Assembly: GCF_033097485.1 (NCBI RefSeq)
Contig: NZ_AP028634.1
Span: 1,231,126 to 1,295,125 of the forward strand
Direction of reading: 5' to 3'
Length of the DNA: 64,000 bases
DNA from: Pyrofollis japonicus
GTDB taxonomy: Archaea; Thermoproteota; Thermoprotei_A; Sulfolobales; Pyrodictiaceae
Shown here: positions 35,981 to 44,552 of the stretch, in pieces
Layout: the number at the start of each line of letters is the position of its first letter
Numbering within the stretch: the stretch's first letter is position 1
The notes under the pieces: generated by a model
Seen by the model: only the letters and a program-made list of their open reading frames with translations
The model's database searches: none
What the model was told of the DNA's origin: nothing
Program-made: the position numbers and the translations under genes

Positions 35981-36790
35981 TTAGAGCTTTAACAAGTCCA
36001 TTATTCTCTCGGTAATGCCTTTGCCTGTAAATGCTTTAAGGGCCACCTCTAGCGCGAAGTAAGTCAGCACTACTCCCAAGCCTGCAAGGAGCACCGCATA
36101 TGGCTTTGCCGCTATGCGGGCAAGGCCTCCCAGGCCTGCAAGGAATGCAAGCCACACATAGTCTAGCCAGACATGAGCAGCATACATTGCTGCAAAGCCT
36201 TTCCTGCCATGCACTGCTGCGCCACGTATCAGCGGAAGCCCTATTGTTAGCCACCATGCGAGGAAGTACGGATTGGCTCCAGTGAACACTATCCCCGCTA
36301 GTACCGCGCCGAGCGGCGATGACCCTACGCGGAGGGAGCCATTGTTTAGATCCAGCTTATTCTCCGTATAGACCGTGTACGCTGTCTCAAAGAGGCCTAG
36401 GGCGAAGAAGAGAGCAAAAGCAAGCGTTATGAGTGCCAAGGGTTTCTCAAGCCTCTTAAGAATCTTCTCTAGTTTCTCGACCCAGAGGACGAGGCCAGCT
36501 ACGTAAGGTAGTTCGAACAACATGTGGCCAAGCGATACAAGGACTCCGCCAAGAACACCGAGATAGGCTCCAACAGCTACAGCTGATGCGCTCAACATGC
36601 CGGGGCTTAGAGCCCCGCTAGGCGTAATGAGCAGCGTATCGATCACGACTTTTCGGAGAGAGATCTCGCGTGCGCGCTCCAAGCCAAGCCACCCTACGTG
36701 CACCGGGGAGACGAGGGAGTCTCCTAGCTGTTGGATGCGGCTTCTGAGCCTAGTTGCACTTGATACGAGGGAGCTGAAAACGTTACGCAT
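35981..36790 (-). CDS. LysE-family transporter
   Basis: A 269-residue protein with a soluble N-terminal lead of about 45 residues and then about six membrane helices. The LysE/RhtB motif is present as LLITPSGALSPGMLSA, and the second repeat as VFTGANPYFLAWWL. Family members export amino acids or similar small solutes. Its start overlaps the amidohydrolase stop by eight bases, so the two genes are one unit. The long N-terminal lead is unusual for the family, and a later start is possible. Confidence 0.75.
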   Translation of the reverse strand: MRNVFSSLVSSATRLRSRIQQLGDSLVSPVHVGWLGLERAREISLRKVVIDTLLITPSGALSPGMLSASAVAVGAYLGVLGGVLVSLGHMLFELPYVAGLVLWVEKLEKILKRLEKPLALITLAFALFFALGLFETAYTVYTENKLDLNNGSLRVGSSPLGAVLAGIVFTGANPYFLAWWLTIGLPLIRGAAVHGRKGFAAMYAAHVWLDYVWLAFLAGLGGLARIAAKPYAVLLAGLGVVLTYFALEVALKAFTGKGITERIMDLLKL

Positions 36791-37799
36791 ATGAGGTGTC
36801 TACTTGTCTCTCAGCTGGCTTTATTTCTAGAACTTCTTCGGCGAGACCGTGGAAATAGGCCTCAATGAACCTTCTGCTGACTCCTGCGTAGACTAGTGCA
36901 TCATAGTACTCGACTACGATGTCCTCTGGCCTCTTATTTATAACGGGGTAATCCGTGCCGAAGAGGAGCTTGCAGCAAGGAGTATCCTTTGCCGCCATCT
37001 CCACGACTACGGGGTTAAGTGCAGAGGTGTCTGCGTAGACATTGGGGTAGCGGCGGAGGAGCTCTAGGGTCTCAGCCACAAATACTCCTGGTGCTATCGC
37101 GCTGTAGCCCCCAACGTGGGCTATTATTATCCTTGCTTCTCGGTGCTGCTTTATGACTGGCTCGAGCCTAGATGGGTCGCCGTACTTACAGTACCTGGGT
37201 AGCTCCCATACTCCGGGGTCGCATCCGGCATGCACTATTACTGGGATATCCAGTTCCTCGGCTGCCTCTATAGCGGCCTCCACTGAGGGGTCGTCAAGGC
37301 TCTTCATGAAGAGTGTCGATATTATTTTGAGCCCCTTGGCGCCCCGCTTAACGGCCTCCTCTGCTTCCTCCTTTACATCGTCCGGTGCCTTGTCTAGCTG
37401 GACTGCATGGAATACTGCAAATTCAGGACCTGTCTCCTCTATGCTTATCAGCGACTGTATGAGGGCTTCGTCTTCTAGGAGGCCACAGAGGGGGCCATAC
37501 TCTCTTGCAAGCTCGAGGGCTGATAGGTAGAGTGCCTCGGGGCGCAAATTATCCCACAGCTCTCTCGGAACATGGCGCTCTATGACGCTCCTCGTTCGCT
37601 CATACTCTCTAATAACGTCTTCGAGGCTTAGGGAGGCAATGATCTTGCTGAAGTCAGGTATACCTAGGAGTACTACTGCACCTATCCCAGCAGAAGCCAA
37701 GTCCTCTAAGTAGCGATGGGGAAAAGAGCCTACAGGTAGATGCGCATGCGCATCAATTATTACCCCGACCTTCTCTAGTACTCTCTTCACTTTCTCCAC
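36783..37799 (-). CDS. Amidohydrolase-superfamily metal-dependent hydrolase
   Basis: A 338-residue TIM-barrel protein of the amidohydrolase-2 type. Metal ligands are visible: H18 and H20 in DAHAHL, histidine in VIVHAGCDPG, histidine in IIIAHVGG and the aspartate in FGTDYP. A lysine segment lies in GAKGLKII. Members hydrolyse or decarboxylate small aromatic or cyclic compounds. The substrate is unknown. It is first of two genes with the LysE transporter. Confidence 0.85.
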   Translation of the reverse strand: MEKVKRVLEKVGVIIDAHAHLPVGSFPHRYLEDLASAGIGAVVLLGIPDFSKIIASLSLEDVIREYERTRSVIERHVPRELWDNLRPEALYLSALELAREYGPLCGLLEDEALIQSLISIEETGPEFAVFHAVQLDKAPDDVKEEAEEAVKRGAKGLKIISTLFMKSLDDPSVEAAIEAAEELDIPVIVHAGCDPGVWELPRYCKYGDPSRLEPVIKQHREARIIIAHVGGYSAIAPGVFVAETLELLRRYPNVYADTSALNPVVVEMAAKDTPCCKLLFGTDYPVINKRPEDIVVEYYDALVYAGVSRRFIEAYFHGLAEEVLEIKPAERQVDTSYA

Positions 37800-37944
37800 A
37801 ACCGCGATACCTAATCACCTTTACTCGATAATCGTCGTAGGCAGTAGTAGACCTTTGTCTAAGTCTTTCTAAATATGAGTACGGCTGAGGCGGCCAGTAC
37901 TTTACATTTTCGCAGAACAGCCAAGACGGGAGAGAAGAAATACG

Positions 37945-38484
37945 CTAAGCAGCAGTAGCCTCAGCCGCTTGTTCTACAGTCTTGACTACTATACCCTTCT
38001 CTGCGAGCACTTTTTCGCCTATCTTCAGCGCCTCTTCAGTATCAAAGACAAAGTCGTACATATCTTCTTCTATTCTCCCTGCTAATCGGCCGCCAAACTT
38101 CTTTGCAAGCCTCTTCATAGGTATATTTGTTTCATGCGTGTATGCGTGTATCTTCCGTATACCCTTCTTAGCGGATTCGAGAAACAACGTGTACATTATG
38201 AGCGAGCCCAATCCACGCCTCTGATACGCGTCATGAACAACTATTGCAAGTTCTCCCTCACTTGGAGTTATCTTATAGACCTCGCCCGAGCCTATCACCT
38301 TTCCATCTGGGAGCGACGTCACGACGGCAACCGGGGTAGTGCTTCTATCAAGTATCCTCCTAACCTCTGGGCCGAAGTGGCGTATTGGTCTGAGAAACCT
38401 CATTAGAACTGTTTCTCTAGAAAGGCTCTCAAAGAATGCAAGAAGGCGGTGCTCGTCGCCCTTTGAAGGCTCCTCGAGCCTCAC
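37945..38484 (-). CDS. GNAT acetyltransferase, Pat-like
   Basis: A 179-residue protein. The lead SLSRETVLMRFLRPIRHF resembles the GNAT part of the bacterial acyltransferase Pat, and the acetyl-CoA loop reads YQRRGLGSLI. Pat acetylates a lysine of acetyl-CoA synthetase and switches it off. The gene is divergent from acs with 277 bases between the starts, so control of Acs by acetylation is a reasonable inference. The GTG start is not certain because the frame stays open for about 100 bases upstream. Confidence 0.8.
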   Translation of the reverse strand: MRLEEPSKGDEHRLLAFFESLSRETVLMRFLRPIRHFGPEVRRILDRSTTPVAVVTSLPDGKVIGSGEVYKITPSEGELAIVVHDAYQRRGLGSLIMYTLFLESAKKGIRKIHAYTHETNIPMKRLAKKFGGRLAGRIEEDMYDFVFDTEEALKIGEKVLAEKGIVVKTVEQAAEATAA

Positions 38485-38691
38485 CTCGCCTATTCTAGGA
38501 ACTTCCGCTAGGGCTATGAGCCTAGGCGTTTCTGAAACCCCTCCACGCTCTACTCTTAGGAACGGCTCAGAAAAGATACTTAGCCCTTACCTCTTCCTGG
38601 GCGCGTCTTTTGCACGCATTTCTGCCACGTGGACCGAAATTCGTTAGAATTCTTTCAAATTCTTTATCTTTGGTAAAGTATTGGTAGAAAA

Positions 38692-38700
38692 GCTTAAATT
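38692..38700 (+). promoter_or_regulatory. TATA-like box of acs
   Basis: GCTTAAATT lies about 62 bases before the GTG start of acs. A ribosome-binding sequence GAGGTG is at 38748-38753, eight bases from the start. Together they support the GTG at 38762. Confidence 0.45.
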
Positions 38701-38761
38701 CGACACATCATTACTACTCCGTTAGCTCGAGTATCGACTATTGCCTAGAGGTGTATAACCA

Positions 38762-40756
38762 GTGAGCGTTGGAGATGAGAGAGAATTCACTGCGCTCCCC
38801 TTCGAGGAGAAGTACTGGCCCGATCTCGGCAAGTTCCTAGAGATACGGCAAAAGAGCCTCGAAGACATAGAGGCGTTCTGGGACGAGAGAGCCAGGCAGC
38901 TGATCTGGATTAAGCACTGGGACCAGGTACTCGATGCCTCTAACCCGCCCTTCTATCGCTGGTTCAAGGGCGGTGTCACAAACATTAATCTAAACGCGCT
39001 CGACAAGTGGATAGGAACCAGTGTTGAACACAAGGTCGCGTACTACTGGGAGGGCGAGCCTGGAGACAAGCGGGCAATAACCTACGGCGAACTCTACCGC
39101 GAGGTCAACAAGTTCGCATGGGTGCTAAAGGAGGTAATCGGGCTCAAGCCCAACGACACGGTCTCTATCTATCTCCCAATGATACCAGAACTCCCAGTAT
39201 CTATGCTCGCTGTCACGAGGATAGGAGCTATACACAGCGTAGTCTTCTCCGGGTTCAGCGCCCAGGCGCTAGCCGAGAGAATCGTCGATGCCAAGGCAAA
39301 GGTCTTGATAACCGCTGACGGATTCTACAGGAGAGGCAAGGTCATAGACCTCAAGAAGAATGCTGATGAAGCTGTGAAGATCGCTGAGGAGCGCGGCGTA
39401 AAAGTAGAAAAGGTGATCGTTGTTAAGAGGGCTGGCAACGATGTCCACATGGTCAGCGGCAGGGACTACTGGTACCACGAACTCATAAAGGAGGCCCCCG
39501 AGAAGGCCTACGTCAAGCCGGAGCCTAGGAAGGCAGACGATGTCCTATTCATACTCTACACCAGCGGCACCACGGGCAAACCAAAGGGTATAATGCACAG
39601 CACTGGCGGCTACATGACCTACGTGTACAATGTGTTCAAGTGGAACTGGGACCCCCAGCCCCACGACATATACTGGTGCGCCGCGGACATTGGCTGGATA
39701 ACAGGCCACACCTACATAGTCTATGGCCCACTCATGCACGGAGTAACTCAGGTAATGTATGAGGGCGCCCCCGACTACCCGGCGCCCGACCGGATCTGGG
39801 AGATGATAGAGCGCTACGGGGTAACAATCTTCTACACAAGCCCCACCATGCTCCGCCTCCTCCGCCGCTTCGGCGACAAATGGGTAGAGAAGCACGACCT
39901 CTCAACACTGAGGCTGCTTGGCAGCGTAGGCGAGCCCATCAACCCCGATGTCTGGAAATGGTACTTCACGAAGATCGGCGGCGGCAAGGCACCAATCGTT
40001 GACACATGGTGGCAGACCGAGACCGGCGCTGCAATGATATCCCCCGCACCAGGCCTAGCACTCGTACCCCTCAAGCCCGGAAGCGCGACACTACCACTAC
40101 CAGGCATAGACGCCGACGTCTTCACACCAGAAGGCAAGCCCGCAGAGCCAGGGAAGAAGGGGCTACTCGTAATCAAGAAGCCCTGGCCGGGCATGCTAAT
40201 GGGTATCTGGGGTGACCCTGACCGCTACATTAGGACCTACTGGGAGAGGTTCAGCAAGCCCGAGGAGGGCATCTGGATCTACTACCCAGCAGACTACGCG
40301 ATAAAGGACCAAGAGGGCTACTTCTGGCTACTAGGTAGAGCAGACGAAGTGCTCAACGTGGCAGGCCACCGCCTCGGAACAGCAGAGATAGAAGACGCGA
40401 TAGTAGCACACCCAGCAGTAAGCGAGGCAGCCGTCGTCGGAGCACCTGACCCCGTGAAGGGAGAAGTTCCGGTAGCATTCGTAGTCCTCAAGGAAGGCTA
40501 TGAGCCGAGCGAGCAACTCGAGCAAGAAATAAAGCTCACAGTAAGGAAAATTGTTGGCCCAATAGCCGTACCGGCAAAGGTATTGTTCGTGTCAAAGCTG
40601 CCGAAGACCAGGAGCGGCAAAATAATGAGAAGAATACTCATCAGCCTCATCAAGGGCAGACCAATAGGAGATGTATCAACTCTAGAGGATCCAAGCGCAG
40701 TAGAAGAGGTAAAGAGAGCGGTAGAAGAGTTCAAGAAACTAATGCAGCAGAGCTAA
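38762..40756 (+). CDS. acs: AMP-forming acetyl-CoA synthetase
   Basis: A 664-residue protein of full length. The adenylation motif TSGTTGKPKG is near residue 267. WWQTETGAAM carries the acetate/AMP-pocket motif, and the C-terminal PKTRSGKIMRR has the reactive lysine near residue 620 that Pat-type enzymes acetylate. The enzyme activates acetate to acetyl-CoA with ATP. Neighbours include a GNAT acetyltransferase and an acetate-type symporter operon, so acetate uptake and activation are likely linked. Confidence 0.95.
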   Translation: MSVGDEREFTALPFEEKYWPDLGKFLEIRQKSLEDIEAFWDERARQLIWIKHWDQVLDASNPPFYRWFKGGVTNINLNALDKWIGTSVEHKVAYYWEGEPGDKRAITYGELYREVNKFAWVLKEVIGLKPNDTVSIYLPMIPELPVSMLAVTRIGAIHSVVFSGFSAQALAERIVDAKAKVLITADGFYRRGKVIDLKKNADEAVKIAEERGVKVEKVIVVKRAGNDVHMVSGRDYWYHELIKEAPEKAYVKPEPRKADDVLFILYTSGTTGKPKGIMHSTGGYMTYVYNVFKWNWDPQPHDIYWCAADIGWITGHTYIVYGPLMHGVTQVMYEGAPDYPAPDRIWEMIERYGVTIFYTSPTMLRLLRRFGDKWVEKHDLSTLRLLGSVGEPINPDVWKWYFTKIGGGKAPIVDTWWQTETGAAMISPAPGLALVPLKPGSATLPLPGIDADVFTPEGKPAEPGKKGLLVIKKPWPGMLMGIWGDPDRYIRTYWERFSKPEEGIWIYYPADYAIKDQEGYFWLLGRADEVLNVAGHRLGTAEIEDAIVAHPAVSEAAVVGAPDPVKGEVPVAFVVLKEGYEPSEQLEQEIKLTVRKIVGPIAVPAKVLFVSKLPKTRSGKIMRRILISLIKGRPIGDVSTLEDPSAVEEVKRAVEEFKKLMQQS

Positions 40757-40763
40757 TCAACTC

Positions 40764-40787
40764 AATTTCCTATTTTAAGGGGTTTTT
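40764..40787 (+). terminator. T-rich stretch after acs
   Basis: Three T-tracts (ATTTCC, TATTTTAA and GGTTTTTCC) follow the acs stop within 30 bases. Crenarchaeal transcription often ends at such runs without a hairpin. Confidence 0.35.
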
Positions 40788-41002
40788 CCGGCTCCTGCCC
40801 AACTCTTTCTCTAAGCCAGCGGCCAAGCGCTAGCAGCGCCACAAGCGACTCTCTTACAAGCCTCACCTTTTCACTAAGAGCCTCCTGGCAAGCTCTTGAG
40901 CTTATAGATTAATACTCCTAGAAACAGGAACTAGGGCCAGTTGCTATTTTCGTTCACAATCGAGCCTTTGCTTTTCTACCGGGAACCGCGCATCCCTACG
41001 CG

Positions 41003-41839
41003 GTGAGCCCTGGCTTGAAGATATTCGTATCCGTTGATGCAGAGGGCATGCCCTGGGCTCCGAGCAAGTACATGATGTCTCCCGGACAGCCACTCTACAA
41101 CGAGCTTAGACGCATCATGACTCTCGTAACCAATGTTGTTGCCGAAGAAGCTTTCAAACATGGTGTTGAAGAGGTTATTGTTGCCGACAGTCATGGAGCT
41201 ATGGTGAATATTGATCCCTTTGAACTCGATAAACGAGTTAGCCTTATTCGCGGATTCCCCCGGCCCATGGCAATGATAAGCCAGGCTACGGGCGTAGATG
41301 CTGCATTCTTCCTAGGGTATCATTCTAGTCCCCAGCTTGGAGGCGTACTGGGCCACACCTATTCCGGGCGAATAGTACAACGAGTAAGGCTCAGCGAGTG
41401 CGATGCCGCCACAGAGTACCTTCTAAACACATATGCTCTCGGAGAACTAGGTGTACCCGTCGCCTTAGTAGCAGGCGACGCAAAGCTAAGGGAACATGTA
41501 GAGAAACACACACCCTGGGCGCGCTTCATTGCCCTAAAAGATACTGTCTCCTATTACGCTGACCACACCCCTCCCTGGAACAGACTTGAACACGAACTTA
41601 GGGAAGCAGTCAAAGAAGCCATTAATGCAACGAAAAACAGGGAAGTGAAGCCATTGAAACCCAAGGAGCCATGGATAGAGGTTGAACTCAAGAGGCCATT
41701 CCACGCCGACATAGCGGAACTATTCCCCTGCGTCGAGAGAATAGACGGAGTAACAATCCGGCTAACATGCAACAACTATATAGAGAACTACAAGCTATTT
41801 GAAGGAATAGTAATAGCAGCCTATAGCTTCGAAAAATAA
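41003..41839 (+). CDS. M55-family D-aminopeptidase (DppA-like)
   Basis: A 278-residue protein. Metal-binding motifs of the M55 family are visible: VDAEGMP near the start, VADSHGAM, FFLGYHSSP and LGHTYSG. The family hydrolyses short D-amino-acid peptides or related peptides and forms decameric rings in bacteria. A GTG start at 41003 is used; a TTG at 41012 is also possible. It is a single gene beside the large non-coding inverted repeat. Confidence 0.88.
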   Translation: MSPGLKIFVSVDAEGMPWAPSKYMMSPGQPLYNELRRIMTLVTNVVAEEAFKHGVEEVIVADSHGAMVNIDPFELDKRVSLIRGFPRPMAMISQATGVDAAFFLGYHSSPQLGGVLGHTYSGRIVQRVRLSECDAATEYLLNTYALGELGVPVALVAGDAKLREHVEKHTPWARFIALKDTVSYYADHTPPWNRLEHELREAVKEAINATKNREVKPLKPKEPWIEVELKRPFHADIAELFPCVERIDGVTIRLTCNNYIENYKLFEGIVIAAYSFEK

Positions 41840-42059
41840 AGAACCATTACGATTCACAAGAACATCAGAATAGCACACCACAAAGATACCGATGACCCCC
41901 AAGCCTTAAACAGTGTCCAAACAAGAAAACAACTAGACCGGGCCACCCAGGCCCAGGGAGAACACACCCCGCGGGACAAGCCTCTCCCGCGGATAAAAGG
42001 GGAGGCAGAGTCCCCATCCGCGCGGGAGGGGCAGGCCTCGAGGATCCTCAGAGCCCGTG

Positions 42060-42080
42060 GGGGAGGGGTAGCCCCTCCCC
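42060..42080. repeat. GC palindrome, left copy
   Basis: Nine-base arms GGGGAGGGG and CCCCTCCCC surround TAG. The same 21 bases recur exactly at 42847-42867 in the other arm of the large inverted repeat. It could be a protein site or a very stable hairpin. Confidence 0.85.
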
Positions 42081-42439
42081 CGGGGCCACGGGGTCGGTCA
42101 CCTCCCTGGGCAACGTGGGCCCACCCAGGTGCTAGGAAGCCGGTATGGGGGTGAGACCCGGGTAGTTGGAGGAGGAGATGATACCTGGCTGCGGCTCTGG
42201 GCCTTAGGGTAGGGAGTCTCTAGCTAACCCATACACTGCACCCGCGTGGCGGGTGACGGGGGTCCTGCGGCCTCCCGGTCCCCGAGGCAGCTACGGTAGC
42301 CCAGGGCCCCGCAGGCAAGCGGCTCTGCCGCTGGCTAAGGGCCCGGGGCGGACAACGAATAATCAATAGCAATAATTGCAAAAATAATACAATACTGGGG
42401 GCCCGGCACGGCCACCCGCCTTGGCGGCTAAGGAGGGGC

Positions 42440-42493
42440 ATATAATACAAGAGAATATTAGATAGATATAGCTTATAAATGTAAATATATTAC
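42440..42493. other. AT-rich centre of the large inverted repeat
   Basis: About 54 bases are almost all A and T (for example AATATTAGATAGATATAG and ATAAATGTAAATATATTA) and separate the GC-rich arms. This would melt easily, as a duplex-unwinding element of an origin does. It could equally hold divergent promoters that transcribe both arms; TATA-like strings occur on both strands. Confidence 0.75.
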
Positions 42494-42846
42494 GCCCCTC
42501 CGAGGCTGCCAAGGAGGCGGCTGTGCCCGGGCTCCTCTCGAGCCGCCCCGCAGGGCTCTTAGCACAACGCGGTAGAGTCGCTTGCTTGCGGCTTATTGTG
42601 CCGCAGAGGGGCCTGGGCACGGGGCTGTCTCGGGGACTAATTAGGGGCCCAAAGGGCCCCTCTAGCTCCCGCTACGTGGGCGTGGTGTATGGGTTAGCTA
42701 GAGACTCCCTGCCCTAAGGCTCATGGGCTGCAGCTGGGTATCGTCTTCTCCTCCAATTGCTCTGGGTCGCCCCATGCTGGCTTTCTGGCGCCTGGGTGCG
42801 TGCCTGCGTGGTTCCAGGAGGAGGTGATCAAGACCTCTTGGCTTCG

Positions 42847-42867
42847 GGGGAGGGGTAGCCCCTCCCC
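42847..42867. repeat. GC palindrome, right copy
   Basis: Identical to the palindrome at 42060-42080, at the mirror position in the right arm. Confidence 0.85.
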
Positions 42868-43116
42868 ACGGGCTCTCCGGGCCCGGGAGGCCTGCCCCTC
42901 GGGGGCCGGCCGCTCTGCCTCCCAGTGAGAAGGGGTTCTCCCTGGGCCTGGGTGGTTTTCCTTAATAGTTATTGTTTTTGCCTGGGTTTTGTACTATATA
43001 GTTATGTGCTGTTATCCTCGGCTTAGATAATACGTCTGTATCGGTCTTTCTGAGGAGTACTATCTCGTGTCTTAGTGTATGTCCTCTGTTTTCCTTGCGG
43101 CTTTGATTCTTTGTTT

Positions 43117-43554
43117 CTACTTTGAAAGGGTGACTATTTCCTCTGTTCCTGTGCTATTAACTTTCAGACTGTTCTGATTGTCTTCTTGGATAATCTTGCC
43201 GAGTATTCCTACTATTATCTTTATTTCTTTGAGCGATATTGTGTAGAAGTATGAGCCTTTGGAGTATAGTTGGTCTATTTCTGTAACTGTTTGTAGGAGT
43301 GTTCTCAAACACTCATCGTCAGCTAGGCATTCTCTTATTCCTTCTTCCCCCATCCCGTGGTATATGAACAGGTACGTCTCGAGCGTCGCCATTTCAAGAC
43401 CAACAATGAGGGCTACTTCGTTGTCTGATAGTTCTTTATCGATGCAGAGGTCTCCGGCTTCGCGGCATACTATCTCTGCTAATTTCCTGGGCTCCATTGA
43501 TCCTATTGGCTCGTCATATGAGTCGTGCACTTGGCACACCCTTTTTTCTTCCAA
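43117..43554 (-). CDS. Hypothetical acidic helical protein
   Basis: A 145-residue protein with several predicted helices and four to five cysteines spread in the first two thirds (VCREAGDLC, RECLADDECLR). I recognise no family. The surrounding DNA (43.0-44.4 kb) is AT-richer than its neighbours, and the gene lies 160 bases from the edge of the inverted repeat. Codon use looks acceptable and the frame is continuous, but the function is unknown. Confidence 0.5.
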   Translation of the reverse strand: MEEKRVCQVHDSYDEPIGSMEPRKLAEIVCREAGDLCIDKELSDNEVALIVGLEMATLETYLFIYHGMGEEGIRECLADDECLRTLLQTVTEIDQLYSKGSYFYTISLKEIKIIVGILGKIIQEDNQNSLKVNSTGTEEIVTLSK

Positions 43555-43744
43555 TCCTTTCCTAGGTTCTTCGCGACTTTTCTACTAACTATAACACGCG
43601 TTAAAAAACTGGGTTATTAATGTTACCAGTACATGGGTATTCCGAGTGCTGTGTTCGGTATGGGGACTATATTAGAGTTTGTGGGGTGTATAACCACTTG
43701 ATAGAGATGTACAGAACCATATTCCTGCTAGGTAAAAAGTAGGC

Positions 43745-44359
43745 CTACTGGGGATTATTGTCTTCTCTAAGCACATCTAGATATCCTATTGTAGACGCTG
43801 TTAGCGCTACGAGTTCTGGTATAAGTGTGCCAGGCGGCCAATTGGCAACGACACTAGTATACCATACAATGATTGACGTAAAGGAGAGCATGCCCACGTT
43901 GAGCCTCCTCACGAACGCACGGTGAACATCTAGGCTGAATTGGGCAATACTTGGTCTTGGCGGAGGACTAGTTACCAAATATGTTACTGCAAATGCAATC
44001 GTTGCTGCAAAGAATACTTGTGAAAGCACATGTACTACTTCTGGCTCCTCTATCGAAGCAAATGGAATTGCTGCTAATATGAGCGAGTATATTAGCCCTA
44101 TTATTGCAAGGGGCTTTGAGGAACGGGCTATACACCTAGCAAACGACATCGCTGATACAAGCCCTGATAGTTCTATCACTATTGGTAGGAGAATGTTCAT
44201 CGTGTTTCCGGGCTTTATGCTTGCAAAGGAGGCTATGGATGAAGTATATATCGACATCCATCCATTGTGCAAGGCAAAGACTGCTGCACTAATATAGATA
44301 ATAGTAGTGGGTAGAAACGCCGCATGCTTGCAATAGTGATTTCTAGACCCCATGCCCAA
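43745..44359 (-). CDS. Six-helix membrane protein, function unknown
   Basis: A 204-residue protein with about six membrane helices. A short soluble loop (SPPPRPSIAQFSLDVHRAFVRRLN) separates the fourth and fifth. I recognise no family with certainty. It lies between the hypothetical at 43117 and the his operon, on the same strand, and has a 193-base gap to hisI. Confidence 0.55.
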   Translation of the reverse strand: MGMGSRNHYCKHAAFLPTTIIYISAAVFALHNGWMSIYTSSIASFASIKPGNTMNILLPIVIELSGLVSAMSFARCIARSSKPLAIIGLIYSLILAAIPFASIEEPEVVHVLSQVFFAATIAFAVTYLVTSPPPRPSIAQFSLDVHRAFVRRLNVGMLSFTSIIVWYTSVVANWPPGTLIPELVALTASTIGYLDVLREDNNPQ

Positions 44360-44552
44360 TTACCCCCTTTATAAAGGGCATGGATGAGGCATCAACACTC
44401 ATGACCATCCCTGTGCCCTGGATTCCGTTACAGCAGTACCTATAGTCCTCTGGTCCCGCTAGAGCCCCGGATAAGTTTCAATGAAGAAGCAGCGTACTGT
44501 GCGCAGTATTGTTTCGGCATGGCGCCTACCTAGAATAGTGTCTACACAGTGT

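Larger units (their letters stand above)
41941..42957. repeat. About 1 kb imperfect inverted repeat without credible genes
   Basis: The two halves are reverse complements of each other over most of their length, centred near 42465. Exact or nearly exact pairs include 41943-41963 with 42935-42955 (21 of 21), 42060-42080 with 42847-42867 (21 of 21), 42201-42236 with 42685-42720 (35 of 36), and 42401-42439 with 42494-42531 (several mismatches). Both arms are GC-rich and contain smaller palindromes. The left arm has an extra AT-rich insert at 42353-42395. No coding frame shows a family or codon pattern. A replication origin, a structured RNA pair or a non-autonomous element are all possible. Confidence 0.9.

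Noticed and set aside
40762-40866. A possible 34-residue helical protein on the minus strand after acs
   Set aside because: The frame is open and looks amphipathic, but it starts with GTG, is very short and has no support beyond that.
42541-42620. A tRNA-like impression in the right arm of the inverted repeat
   Set aside because: Some stem-like pairs resemble D and anticodon arms, but no T-loop or acceptor pairing completes a tRNA.
42220-42717. Several short frames inside the large inverted repeat
   Set aside because: They are Arg-, Pro- and Gly-rich readings of GC-rich palindromic DNA, lack starts with binding sites and match no family.
41941-42957. Known archaeal ORB origin motifs in the inverted repeat
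   Set aside because: I looked for the CCAGTGGAAAC-type core with a G-string and found no convincing copy, so an origin cannot be claimed on that ground.
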